Assembly (NCBI GenBank): GCA_002362575.1
Contig: DEUM01000002.1
Span: 1 to 48,721 of the forward strand
Reading direction: 5' to 3'
DNA length: 48,721 nucleotides
Origin: Lachnoclostridium sp. UBA3262
GTDB taxonomy: Bacteria > Bacillota > Clostridia > Lachnospirales > Lachnospiraceae
This document shows positions 17,679-25,362 of this stretch, in pieces. Each line of letters opens with the position of its first letter. Position 1 is the first letter of the stretch. The translations under genes and the position numbers were made by a program. Under the pieces are notes generated by a model. That model ran no database searches and was not told the DNA's origin. It saw only the letters and a list, made by a program, of their open reading frames with translations.

Positions 17679-18377
17679 TTACACAGGCTTTTTTGCCAAA
17701 ATTATCGGTGTTCCATCACCGTTCTCATCCTCCCGAACTTCAACATCGGAAAAACCCGCCTTTCTTATGAGCTGCAGCTCATGTTCTAATGTAAGCGGAG
17801 TATCAAAATGTACAAAAACTTCTTCCGGAATATTCCACTTCTTCCTCCTTCGCTCACACTCCTTGAACAAAAGGGCCTCCCATTCATCATTATCCGCCAC
17901 ATAATCAACTTCCAGATAACATCCTCCTGATTTTAGGCTGCGGTATATCTTTTCAAAAAGTTTTGCTTTTTTCTCTGCCTTAAAATGATGAAGCGTCTCA
18001 AAGGATACTACTACATCATACTCTTGTTCGCCCAGCGGTTCTTCAAAATAATCTGCCTGAATCAGTCGCAGATTTTTATCACGATGCTTTTCTCCAAGTA
18101 TCTTCAGCATGTCCGGCGACAGGTCAATTCCAACAACCTGAATACCCGGATGACGCTTAAATATTTCATCCAACTCAAGTCCCGTGCCACAGCCCAAGTC
18201 TAATAATTTCTCTGCTCCTGCCGGAACCAGCTCACCTATCTGCTCATACAAATATTTCCAGTGGCTCATATGTTCCTCATAGTCTGAAGTTCTCGCTCCA
18301 AAAAAAGCGGACATCTCCTCAAGCGGCTCGTCCTCTGTCTCTCTCAGCCATTTCTTTATTTCATCTAATTCACTCAT
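17679..18377 (-). CDS. Class I SAM-dependent methyltransferase
   Basis: A 232-residue methyltransferase. Motif I is LLDLGCGTGLELDE (about residues 58-71), then GIDLSPDML, IQADYFEEP, VVVSFETLHHF and SLKSGGCYLEVDY. It transfers a methyl group from S-adenosylmethionine, but the acceptor cannot be told from sequence. The start overlaps the upstream RsmC-like gene by eight bases, so the two methyltransferases are translated together. They may act in the same process. It ends next to a bidirectional terminator. Confidence 0.87.
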   Translation of the reverse strand: MSELDEIKKWLRETEDEPLEEMSAFFGARTSDYEEHMSHWKYLYEQIGELVPAGAEKLLDLGCGTGLELDEIFKRHPGIQVVGIDLSPDMLKILGEKHRDKNLRLIQADYFEEPLGEQEYDVVVSFETLHHFKAEKKAKLFEKIYRSLKSGGCYLEVDYVADNDEWEALLFKECERRRKKWNIPEEVFVHFDTPLTLEHELQLIRKAGFSDVEVREDENGDGTPIILAKKPV

Positions 18378-19011
18378 GTTTTATTTTCTCCTTTTCTCTA
18401 ACCATCATTTTGTTTCGTTTTCTCAATAACTTTTTTGACATGTCTTTTCCTTTTGCTGACTTCTTAACTTTTCCTCTTCTCCGCTCCGATATCAGAACAT
18501 AGTAACCATCTATTTCTTTTACTGATATGCCCCCAAAGACTGCCGTCATTTTTTTCTGATACCAGAGAAGCCTTTTTACCACCAAAACTATGCGTCCTCC
18601 CAGCCGCAACCTATGATACCCTCCCTCAATAAATTGTTTCGCTACCGAAAAATCTGTATGGTAAGGTGGATTAGACAAAATCAGACTGAAATCTGTGTCA
18701 CTGATTTTTTCATAGCCATTACTCTGCAACACATTTATCTGCGAAAAACCGTTGAGTGACGCATTATATTTTGCCCATTCAACAGCCTTTTTAGAAATAT
18801 CACTCATCGTCACCCTCTGCTCTCCCACTTCAGCGGCCGCCAGAATTCCCACCACACCATAACCGCAACCGATATCCAGCACTTTATCCCCTCGTCGAAA
18901 ATCAACCTGTGATAACATTGCCAGTGTCCCTCTGTCTATAACATTCGGTGAAAACATGGAGGGTTCTGTCTTAAACCGAAAACAGGTACCATTATTTACA
19001 ATTGTAATCAT
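18370..19011 (-). CDS. RsmC-like methyltransferase
   Basis: A 213-residue protein like the catalytic half of RsmC (16S rRNA G1207 N2-methyltransferase): FSPNVIDRGTLAML, motif I VLDIGCGYGVVGILAA, and the N-methyltransferase motif LILSNPPYH. A Lys/Arg-rich tail of about 40 residues could bind RNA. The guanine-N2 rRNA role is likely from the family but not proven for this short form. GGAG lies nine bases upstream of the ATG at 19011. Its end overlaps the next methyltransferase. Confidence 0.82.
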   Translation of the reverse strand: MITIVNNGTCFRFKTEPSMFSPNVIDRGTLAMLSQVDFRRGDKVLDIGCGYGVVGILAAAEVGEQRVTMSDISKKAVEWAKYNASLNGFSQINVLQSNGYEKISDTDFSLILSNPPYHTDFSVAKQFIEGGYHRLRLGGRIVLVVKRLLWYQKKMTAVFGGISVKEIDGYYVLISERRRGKVKKSAKGKDMSKKLLRKRNKMMVREKEKIKHE

Positions 19012-19119
19012 CTTTAACTCTCCTTCTTCCCAGATTGACGGAACATCAAGCTAATACAATTGTAAAAAAAATTGACCGCAATGGCGACCTAATACTCGAT
19101 TCAACTCAAATTTGCGCCG

Positions 19120-19147
19120 CAAAAAGGTGCCAGAATTCCGACACCTT
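19120..19147 (-). terminator. Intrinsic terminator after CD3324-type gene
   Basis: An eight-bp stem (19140-19147 with 19124-19131, one G-U) with an eight-base loop and a run of Ts on the minus strand. Confidence 0.65.
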
Positions 19148-19159
19148 GCAGTTTTCATT

Positions 19160-19432
19160 CTATTGAAATTTCATATTCCGTATAATTCTCTGAATACTTT
19201 TCACGGAAAGATAGTATTTCTCTGCCAGTTCGTTTGTATTCAAGCCACCTTGATAATCCTTGTAAATGGCCTGATTTCTGACTTCCAGAGCCTCCTTCGT
19301 CGAGGTCAGTGTTCCCCAGTTCAGCTTAGCTTCTTCCTTCCTTGGGATATAAAGACATTCCCCGTCTGCATACTGCTGAACCTGCTCTAAAAGTTTCCTT
19401 GGCAGAACATTCTCTGCATTTTTATAGCTCAT
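19160..19432 (-). CDS. CD3324-family small HTH protein
   Basis: A 90-residue protein resembling the CD3324 family and the C-terminal half of Mor-type activators. The N-terminal part carries GECLYIPRKEEAKLNWG. The C-terminal part reads as a helix-turn-helix (NTNELAEKYYLSVKSIQRII). It should bind DNA. AGGAGGG lies four bases upstream of its ATG. Two dyads with GCATAGC/GCTAT half-sites lie in its upstream region and related ones precede the neighbouring genes, so it may be a local regulator. That link is inference. Confidence 0.72.
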   Translation of the reverse strand: MSYKNAENVLPRKLLEQVQQYADGECLYIPRKEEAKLNWGTLTSTKEALEVRNQAIYKDYQGGLNTNELAEKYYLSVKSIQRIIRNMKFQ

Positions 19433-19442
19433 ATTGCCCTCC

Positions 19443-19495
19443 TAAAATATATTCTTAGGAATAGCAAAGGCTATGCAAATTTACCTCTATAGCCC
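19443..19495 (-). promoter_or_regulatory. Two GCATAGC/GCTAT-type dyads ahead of CD3324-type gene
   Basis: On the minus strand the region reads ATAGC-atg-GGCTAT and, further on, TTTGCATAGC-ctt-TGCTATTCC, immediately upstream of the ribosome binding site. The TTGCAT could also serve as a -35. Similar dyads occur at about 20220 and 20960. Confidence 0.4.
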
Positions 19496-19599
19496 ATGCT
19501 ATTGGGCATTAACATATTTCGTCATAACCTAAATCCCCCCTTTATTGGTTTATTTCTTCATTTACAGCTTCTCCATTATGTATGTGCAGCCTAACGGCG

Positions 19600-20168
19600 T
19601 TAAGACGTTAGGCAGGAAAGAATGACATGATGGAAAAAGGCAATATCCTTGAATTCCGGTCTTTCTTCAACCATGCACTCAAGTTGAAACATCTTTTGCA
19701 TCCAATCAGCCTCATGCTTTACTTCATTTCTCTGCAAAGCAAAAAAGGTTCGAACACCAAATATCTTTTCTATCTTCAGGCATCCGTGACTATACTGTTT
19801 CAGCTCATCGTCCTCATATTCCTTTATTGTACCAAAATTCACTGACTTCACATCTTTACCGCGGAGCAAGTCCATTGCCTCATCAATAAGGAATTTTCCG
19901 GCATTGCCCGCAGCTTCTCGATTCCACCGTTTATCTGCCTGTAATCATACTCATGCCATCTATATACAAGCATTTCCTCGTTTGGCTCTACGGCAGTCAC
20001 GTCATTCTTTTTCGCCAAATGGTTCGCCGTAATACCGAATCCGCTCCCAAAGTCAAGTATCTTTTTTCCCTTGACATCCAGATTATGCCATATTATGCGG
20101 TAAAACAGCTTCCCCCACGGCAAGTTTACCGAGTCCAGATATCCCTGAATATCAACCGTTTGTCTCAT
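19600..20168 (-). pseudogene. Class I methyltransferase gene broken by internal deletion
   Basis: The 5' part (20168 to about 19890) encodes a good class I methyltransferase N-terminus: VDIQGYLDSVNLPWGKLFYR, motif I ILDFGSGFGITA, VTAVEPNEEML. At about 19885, near MPENS, the reading shifts. The other frame (down to 19600) carries the C-terminus of the same family: DLLRGKDVKSVNFGTIKEY, GVRTFFALQRNEV, PEFKDIAFFHHV. The middle part, including the expected motif IV and V region of some 60 residues, is missing. The gene is therefore dead, or at best makes a truncated protein. GGAGG sits ten bases upstream of the ATG at 20168. Confidence 0.78.
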
Positions 20169-20308
20169 GTATTTTATCCTCCCATTACCATTTGCTCCGT
20201 GCACAAAATTTATAAAATGGCTATGCGTTCCCATATAGCCGTTTGTGCAACAACCACTAATAGCATAATACCATACTTCCGAGAATAATCAAACTCATTC
20301 CATCGCCT

Positions 20309-20899
20309 TCATTCGTTTTTCTCTGTTTGAAGAAGGTAATTATTTACAATAACAGAGATAAATTGCGGCGAACTCTTTTCCAGCCGTATTTCTCCTTGTT
20401 CCACCAGCTTTTTTACCTTACTTCTGGAAAATCCCAAAACCTCTGCAATCTGCTTGTCCGGGCGAATTTTTATGTTGTAAGGATTATGTATCGCAAGCAC
20501 AATCTGCTCTTTCGCCTCCCCGCTCTCTCTTATTTCATTTAACTTGACAAAATTATAATCTACCTTTTCAATATCAATATCTGCTTTGTTTTTCCGAAAG
20601 AGTTGTATATTTTTACCATAAATTTCCGCAAGCCGCTCATTATTGTTTAAAAAATTTTTGTATTCCTTCTCCGGTATAGAAGAAACCTTTTGCCTTTCAT
20701 AAATCGATAGATTGAGGGTATGCTTACATTTCTCACAATGATAAATCAGCCAGACATCCAGTTTATTGCCATTGGCATTGACACGAAACTTTTTTGTGTT
20801 TCTAAAATTTGTCTTTCTGCCACATTGGGGGCATCCCCGAAGCACTGGAAATGATTTGTTTATGACAATTTCATATTCTATTTTCCTTAAATAGCTCAT
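20309..20899 (-). CDS. DUF1062 domain-containing protein
   Basis: A 196-residue protein. The N-terminal half has two Cys pairs (GCPQCGRKTNF and YHCEKCKHTLNL) forming a zinc ribbon, then a helical middle, then a C-terminal helix-turn-helix-like part (QIAEVLGFSRSKVKKLVEQG). This order matches DUF1062, whose function is unknown; DNA binding is plausible. AGGAG lies five bases before the ATG at 20899. A GCATAGC/GCTATTGC dyad lies upstream, similar to those before its neighbours. Confidence 0.85.
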   Translation of the reverse strand: MSYLRKIEYEIVINKSFPVLRGCPQCGRKTNFRNTKKFRVNANGNKLDVWLIYHCEKCKHTLNLSIYERQKVSSIPEKEYKNFLNNNERLAEIYGKNIQLFRKNKADIDIEKVDYNFVKLNEIRESGEAKEQIVLAIHNPYNIKIRPDKQIAEVLGFSRSKVKKLVEQGEIRLEKSSPQFISVIVNNYLLQTEKNE

Positions 20900-20949
20900 T
20901 GCATCTCCTATTTACTTTGTTATTTGATGCGAAAGCTATTACATTATCT

Positions 20950-20985
20950 ATTTTATTTGCAATAGCCACGCTATGCAAAGTAAAC
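20950..20985 (-). promoter_or_regulatory. Dyad upstream of DUF1062 gene
   Basis: On the minus strand TTTGCATAGC-gtg-GCTATTGCAAA forms a near-perfect dyad about 60 bp upstream of the start. Its half-sites match those ahead of the CD3324-type gene. Confidence 0.45.
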
Positions 20986-21012
20986 AGGTGTAGTCATATA
21001 ATACCTCCATTC

Positions 21013-21534
21013 TCATTTTCGATATTCATAAAAATAATACATTTCTTCTTTCTCGTCATTGACATCCCTATACAGCTTTTTTTCAGCCAGCTGAAAGCCT
21101 GATTTTTCAATTACTTTTTTGGACGATACGTTTTTCTCCCGAACAGTCGCTATCATCTTTTCTACATGATAATGGTTGAAAAAGTATTTTACATACGCTC
21201 TCACTGCCTCTGTCGCATAACCATTTTTTCTGTATTGCGCTCCGATAAAGTATACGATACCTATATCTTGAAGGTCTTCATAATAGGAACATCCAACGGA
21301 ACCTACTACTATATTTTCATCCTTTAAGGTTATTGTATAGGCTAAATAATCCACTCTTGGATTATCATTTTGGGAAAGTTCTTTAGCCTCAACTATCCAT
21401 TTTGCCATCCAGTTCCCACAATCTCTATCAAAACCTACCTCATACAGACTTCCATCCTTTGCCATTTCTACGAAAGGAATTTCGTCCTTGCCGTCCAAAG
21501 TCCGGATTCGCAGTCGCCTCGTTTCAATTAACAT
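21013..21534 (-). CDS. GNAT-family N-acetyltransferase (RimJ/RimL-like)
   Basis: A 173-residue acetyltransferase of the Acetyltransf_3 type. It starts MLIETRRLRIRTL and carries GSVGCSYYED, the acetyl-CoA loop region QYRKNGYATEAVRAYVKYFF, and the IEKSGFQLAEKKLYRD strand typical of protein or small-molecule N-acetyltransferases. The substrate is unknown. GGGAGGGGGG precedes its ATG. It is monocistronic by spacing and is one of three GNAT genes within 2.5 kb. Confidence 0.88.
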   Translation of the reverse strand: MLIETRRLRIRTLDGKDEIPFVEMAKDGSLYEVGFDRDCGNWMAKWIVEAKELSQNDNPRVDYLAYTITLKDENIVVGSVGCSYYEDLQDIGIVYFIGAQYRKNGYATEAVRAYVKYFFNHYHVEKMIATVREKNVSSKKVIEKSGFQLAEKKLYRDVNDEKEEMYYFYEYRK

Positions 21535-21661
21535 AATTACCCCCCTCCCTTAATCTAGCATATTTTAATATTCCATTCCACCTCATTTATATTTATAAAT
21601 AATCTTGAGCCACCTGCATATTTTCACTTGCAAAATTCATAATAACCTCCATTCCGAGCAC

Positions 21662-21692
21662 TAAAAAGGGTTATCCCTCAATGGAATAACCC
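21662..21692 (-). terminator. Intrinsic terminator overlapping the end of the ACT-domain gene
   Basis: The stem GGGTTATTCC/GGGATAACCC (21683-21692 with 21668-21677) is followed by five Ts. It covers the last codons and stop codon of the upstream gene. Confidence 0.7.
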
Positions 21693-22039
21693 GCCTGCGT
21701 CAATATATCAAGCGCCCGCTCATAATCCTTTTGCTTCGTCAAAACATAATCGGTGTTGTAGGTTGATACGACAAAAATACCAATACCGCCCTCTGCAAGA
21801 AGGGAAGAAATCTTTGCCAGCACACCGATTAGATAAAAATCCAGCACTCCCTGTATCCGGAACGCCCTCCAGCCATCTTCTCTAGACAGCGTATTCTCCG
21901 GCGCTTCCTCTGTCCGACAGACAAGAGAAATCTCCTCATCCGTTTTACCACAAAAGAAAAATTCCTGCTCCTTGCCAAACTCCGGCAAATCGCTCAACTG
22001 GCATATAGAAAAATTCCCTTCTATCTGTTTCAGCTTCAT
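21671..22039 (-). CDS. ACT-domain protein
   Basis: About 122 residues. The C-terminal half is an ACT-like regulatory fold (FYLIGVLAKISSLLAEGGIGI, then FVVSTYNTDYVLTKQKDYERAL). The N-terminal half is a second, divergent copy. Proteins of this CASTOR-like type bind amino acids or act as small sensors; no enzyme is attached. The ATG at 22039 has GAGGAG seven bases upstream. An earlier in-frame ATG at 22057 would overlap the preceding acetyltransferase gene. It is the second gene of a GNAT/ACT pair. The last codons are part of a terminator stem. Confidence 0.8.
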   Translation of the reverse strand: MKLKQIEGNFSICQLSDLPEFGKEQEFFFCGKTDEEISLVCRTEEAPENTLSREDGWRAFRIQGVLDFYLIGVLAKISSLLAEGGIGIFVVSTYNTDYVLTKQKDYERALDILTQAGYSIEG

Positions 22040-22049
22040 GGCAGTCTCC

Positions 22050-22595
22050 TCAGTCACTTTTTAAAATGGAATACCACACTCTATCATATATCCCATACTT
22101 GTTTTTTGCCACCGCTCGCATCGTCCCCTCATACCTCATACCCGCCTTAGTCATTACCCTGCCGGATTTTGCATTATTGCTGTCATGGCATGCGGCAATA
22201 CGGTTCATGCCGACTTTATCAAACAAGAAACGAATAACTGCCCTCAAAGCCTCCGGCATGATTGCCTGCCCCCACCAGTTCTTTCCCATACAATAGCCAA
22301 TTTCAGCCGCCTCGATTTCTTCATCCAGTTTTATCACGGATATATTTCCGATAACTTCCCGCGTCTGTTTTAATTTTATTGCCCAGTTGTAATATGCTGT
22401 GTCGGAGTATCTTTTTATCCAACTGTCTAGCAAATCTTTCGTCTCTTCGCTATCTGTGTGCTGCTTCCACCTTACAAATTTCGCAACTTCCGAATCCGAA
22501 GTCCAATTCCTAAACATAGGCTCCGCGTCTTCCATGCAAAACCTCCTGAGAATCAATCTTTCCGTTTCTAACGTTTTGGTTCCTATATTATTCAT
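22050..22595 (-). CDS. GNAT-family N-acetyltransferase
   Basis: A 181-residue RimJ/RimL-type acetyltransferase: LETERLILRRFCMEDAEPMF at the N-terminus, VIGNISVIKLDEEIEAAEIG, the CoA region NWWGQAIMPEALRAVIRFLF, and NAKSGRVMTKAGMRYEGTMR. The substrate is unknown. It lies 17 bp after the XRE-GNAT fusion gene and 10 bp ahead of the ACT gene, so the three probably form one transcript ending at the terminator at 21662. Confidence 0.88.
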   Translation of the reverse strand: MNNIGTKTLETERLILRRFCMEDAEPMFRNWTSDSEVAKFVRWKQHTDSEETKDLLDSWIKRYSDTAYYNWAIKLKQTREVIGNISVIKLDEEIEAAEIGYCMGKNWWGQAIMPEALRAVIRFLFDKVGMNRIAACHDSNNAKSGRVMTKAGMRYEGTMRAVAKNKYGIYDRVWYSILKSD

Positions 22596-22611
22596 AGTCA
22601 GCCCCCTTATC

Positions 22612-23250
22612 TCAATTCCATCTGCCCGGAATCCTAAGAAAATAGTCTTTATTTTCTATAAAACCAATCTTTTTATAAAATTCCACTGCCATATCCGTCT
22701 GTACTGACCATTCCGAATCTGGGCAGACATCCCTGCATTTGCGTACCAGCTCTTTACCAATACCCATGCGCTGATACTCTGGCAAAACTGCCAAATCAAG
22801 TATTACAGAACGAAAATGCAAATCACTAAGGACTCTCACACAACCAACTAACCTTTTATTATCCCATGCGGAAAATACAAAGGTAGAATTGATAAATCCA
22901 ATATTAAAATTCTCAAACATCTCTTGTGTCATTACATTTTTATCTGTCCAGCCTACTGCCAAAAACAATTCATACAAATCCTTGCAAGGCAAATCTTTTC
23001 GTGTTTCATATTCAATATTCATTGGAAGGGCATCACTCCACCCCGAAAGGATCTCATCTACCGATACTTCTAATACCCGAGCTAGTTCTACTAAGCTTTC
23101 CACATTAGGTATTGTACCGTTTTCCCATTTTGAAACCGCCTGAAACGATATCTGTAACCGCTCTGCTATATCGTTCTGTGTCATCCCCATTTTCTTACGC
23201 CTATTCACAATAAACTCCGCTATCTTTTTACCGTCCAGTCTGTTCTTCAT
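22612..23250 (-). CDS. XRE-type HTH regulator fused to a GNAT acetyltransferase
   Basis: A 212-residue protein in two parts. Residues 8-65 are an HTH_3 domain (IVNRRKKMGMTQNDIAERL, then ISFQAVSKWENG). Residues about 78-205 are a GNAT fold (RLVGCVRVLSDLHF, then the acetyl-CoA loop LPEYQRMGIGKELVRKC, and AVEFYKKIGF). The fusion suggests a repressor whose acetyltransferase half senses or modifies a small molecule. It is the first gene of the three-gene GNAT/ACT unit. Confidence 0.87.
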   Translation of the reverse strand: MKNRLDGKKIAEFIVNRRKKMGMTQNDIAERLQISFQAVSKWENGTIPNVESLVELARVLEVSVDEILSGWSDALPMNIEYETRKDLPCKDLYELFLAVGWTDKNVMTQEMFENFNIGFINSTFVFSAWDNKRLVGCVRVLSDLHFRSVILDLAVLPEYQRMGIGKELVRKCRDVCPDSEWSVQTDMAVEFYKKIGFIENKDYFLRIPGRWN

Positions 23251-23390
23251 ATTAAAAACCTCCAGTTCAATTTTGTAATTACATTCTATTCCACATACAC
23301 ATATTTCACAATAACTGAATTTTGGAGTTTCTTAACAGAAATCAACCATCCGTTGAGAAATCGTTAAATCATAAATAATCTTTTTCTCCC

Positions 23391-24464
23391 TCACCCTTCA
23401 TTCATCTTTGCCAGCTTCGCCGCCTGGTCCGCCCCAATCAGGCTGTCGATTACCTCATTCAAATCCCCGTCTATAATCGCATCCAGCCTGTGCAGCGTCA
23501 GCTTAATCCGATGGTCTGTCACACGCCCCTGCGGATAATTGTAGGTGCGGATTTTCTCCGAACGGTCGCCGGTTCCTATCTGACTTCTCCTCGCCTCCGC
23601 CTCTGCGTCATGCGCCTTCTCGCGTTCCAGCTCATACAGACGGGCACGAAGCACTTTCAATGCCTTATCCTTATTTTTTAACTGGGACTTTTCATCCTGA
23701 CAGGAAATCACAATCCCCGTTGGAATATGAGTCAGACGCACTGCTGAGTCCGTCGTATTGACACACTGACCGCCGTTTCCGGAAGCGCGGAACACATCAA
23801 ACTTACAATCATTCATATCCAGCTCCACTTCCACATCCTCAACCTCTGGCATAATCGCCACTGTCGCCGTGGATGTGTGAATCCGTCCACCGGATTCCGT
23901 GGCTGGAATACGCTGTACGCGGTGCACCCCGCTTTCATACTTCAACTTCGAATACGCCCCAACGCCATTTATCATAAACACAATTTCTTTAAATCCACCA
24001 ATTCCGTTTTCATTCGAGTTCATCGTATCTACCTTCCAGCGATTACTCTCAGCAAACTTGCAATACATACGATACAAATCAGCAGCAAACAGGGCTGCTT
24101 CATCCCCACCGGCACCTGCACGAATTTCCACAATTACATTCTTGTCATCATTCGGATCCTTCGGTAAGAGCAGGATTCGTAACTCCTGTTCAATTTGCTC
24201 AATACTGCCCTTGCAGTCATTCAATTCCTCCTTCGCCAGCTCCCGGAGCTCTTCATCCGTCTCCTCCTCCAGCATGGCGAGACTATCCTCAATGCCAGCC
24301 TTCTTCTCTTTATATTCTTTATATTTTACTACGATTGGCTCCAAATCCGCCTGCTCCTTCATCAGCTTCTGGTACCTCGCTTGGTCGTTCAGCACCTCCG
24401 GCTCACTGAGCTCGTTCAACAACTCCTCATAGCGAAACAAAATATCGTCTAATTTATCAAACAT
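23391..24464 (-). CDS. prfA: Peptide chain release factor 1
   Basis: A 357-residue class I release factor that reads UAA and UAG. The tripeptide anticodon region is PAT at 187-189, within HRVQRIPATESGGRIHTS, and the catalytic GGQ lies at 231-233 in FRASGNGGQCVNTTDSAVR. I chose the ATG at 24464, preceded by GGAGG; a longer frame to 24566 overlaps prmC and lacks a site. It follows prmC, which encodes the enzyme that methylates its GGQ glutamine. The order DUF1385-prmC-prfA is typical of Clostridia. Confidence 0.97.
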   Translation of the reverse strand: MFDKLDDILFRYEELLNELSEPEVLNDQARYQKLMKEQADLEPIVVKYKEYKEKKAGIEDSLAMLEEETDEELRELAKEELNDCKGSIEQIEQELRILLLPKDPNDDKNVIVEIRAGAGGDEAALFAADLYRMYCKFAESNRWKVDTMNSNENGIGGFKEIVFMINGVGAYSKLKYESGVHRVQRIPATESGGRIHTSTATVAIMPEVEDVEVELDMNDCKFDVFRASGNGGQCVNTTDSAVRLTHIPTGIVISCQDEKSQLKNKDKALKVLRARLYELEREKAHDAEAEARRSQIGTGDRSEKIRTYNYPQGRVTDHRIKLTLHRLDAIIDGDLNEVIDSLIGADQAAKLAKMNEG

Positions 24465-24531
24465 AACTTGCTCGTTTCCTCCATTCTTACATATAACAGC
24501 GAATACATTGACAGCGAACCACTGCACGCCT

Positions 24532-25362
24532 CTATGATTTGCGGCGTCCCTGCACGATGCGGTCAAGTCCTGCCAAATCTTTCTTTATAATGACATCAGA
24601 AAAGCCTGCCTCCCGCATAAGACGGCTGACAGCCTCCCCCTGATTGCATCCAATTTCAAAATATAACATTCCCTCTCTCTTTAAAAAGTAACCGCTTTCC
24701 GCTATGATACTCCTGTAGAACAACAACCCGTCTGAGCTGCCGTCTAACGCAAGACGAGGCTCGTAATCACGAACCTCCGGCATCAGCCCAGCGATTTCTT
24801 CTGTCGGAATATATGGCGGATTTGATACGATAATATCAAAACAGCCGGAAACCTCTGCGAACAAATCACTCTGTATGATAGCTATATCAACTTGATTAAG
24901 AACTGCATTTTTCTTTGCTGCCGCCAGTGCTTCCACAGAGATATCTGCCAGCGTCACCGACTTACACTTACCTAAAACAGCTAGACTGATTCCAATACAA
25001 CCGGAACCGGTACATAAATCAAGTATGTCTTTTCCCTGTGACGCCTTCATCACTTCTTCGACAAGACACTCCGTATCCTGTCTCGGAATCAACACATTTT
25101 CATTCACATAAAAGGGAAGCCCCATAAACTCTGTTTCATTTGTGATGTACTCAAGCGGAATCCGCTTTTCCCTCTCTCCCAGCAACCGCTCATAGCAGCA
25201 TACAATTTTCTCATCTGCTATATCCTCACTGTGAAGGAAAAACTGTCCCTTATCTATTTGGAAGCAATGGGAAAACAGGTACCATGAATTTAACGCCGCT
25301 TCCTCAATGCCGGCGTGTAAAAGCCTTTCTTCCCCCTGCTTCAACACCTCCGCTAACGTCAT
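24532..25362 (-). CDS. prmC: Release factor glutamine N5-methyltransferase
   Basis: A 276-residue PrmC/HemK. It has the N-terminal helical substrate domain, IPRQDTECLVE, motif I DLCTGSGCIG at 115-124, the acceptor motif NPPY at 181-184, and ERL/EYIT helices before. It methylates the GGQ glutamine of release factors. The start overlaps DUF1385 by four bases. prfA follows 67 bp downstream. Confidence 0.96.
   Translation of the reverse strand: MTLAEVLKQGEERLLHAGIEEAALNSWYLFSHCFQIDKGQFFLHSEDIADEKIVCCYERLLGEREKRIPLEYITNETEFMGLPFYVNENVLIPRQDTECLVEEVMKASQGKDILDLCTGSGCIGISLAVLGKCKSVTLADISVEALAAAKKNAVLNQVDIAIIQSDLFAEVSGCFDIIVSNPPYIPTEEIAGLMPEVRDYEPRLALDGSSDGLLFYRSIIAESGYFLKREGMLYFEIGCNQGEAVSRLMREAGFSDVIIKKDLAGLDRIVQGRRKS

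Noticed and set aside
19589..19613. GCCTAACG/CGTTAGGC hairpin
   Set aside because: A good eight-bp stem but no T run on either strand, so not called a terminator.
24465..24566. N-terminal extension of prfA
   Set aside because: It overlaps prmC and lacks a binding site; RF1 proteins start at MFDKLDD-like sequence.
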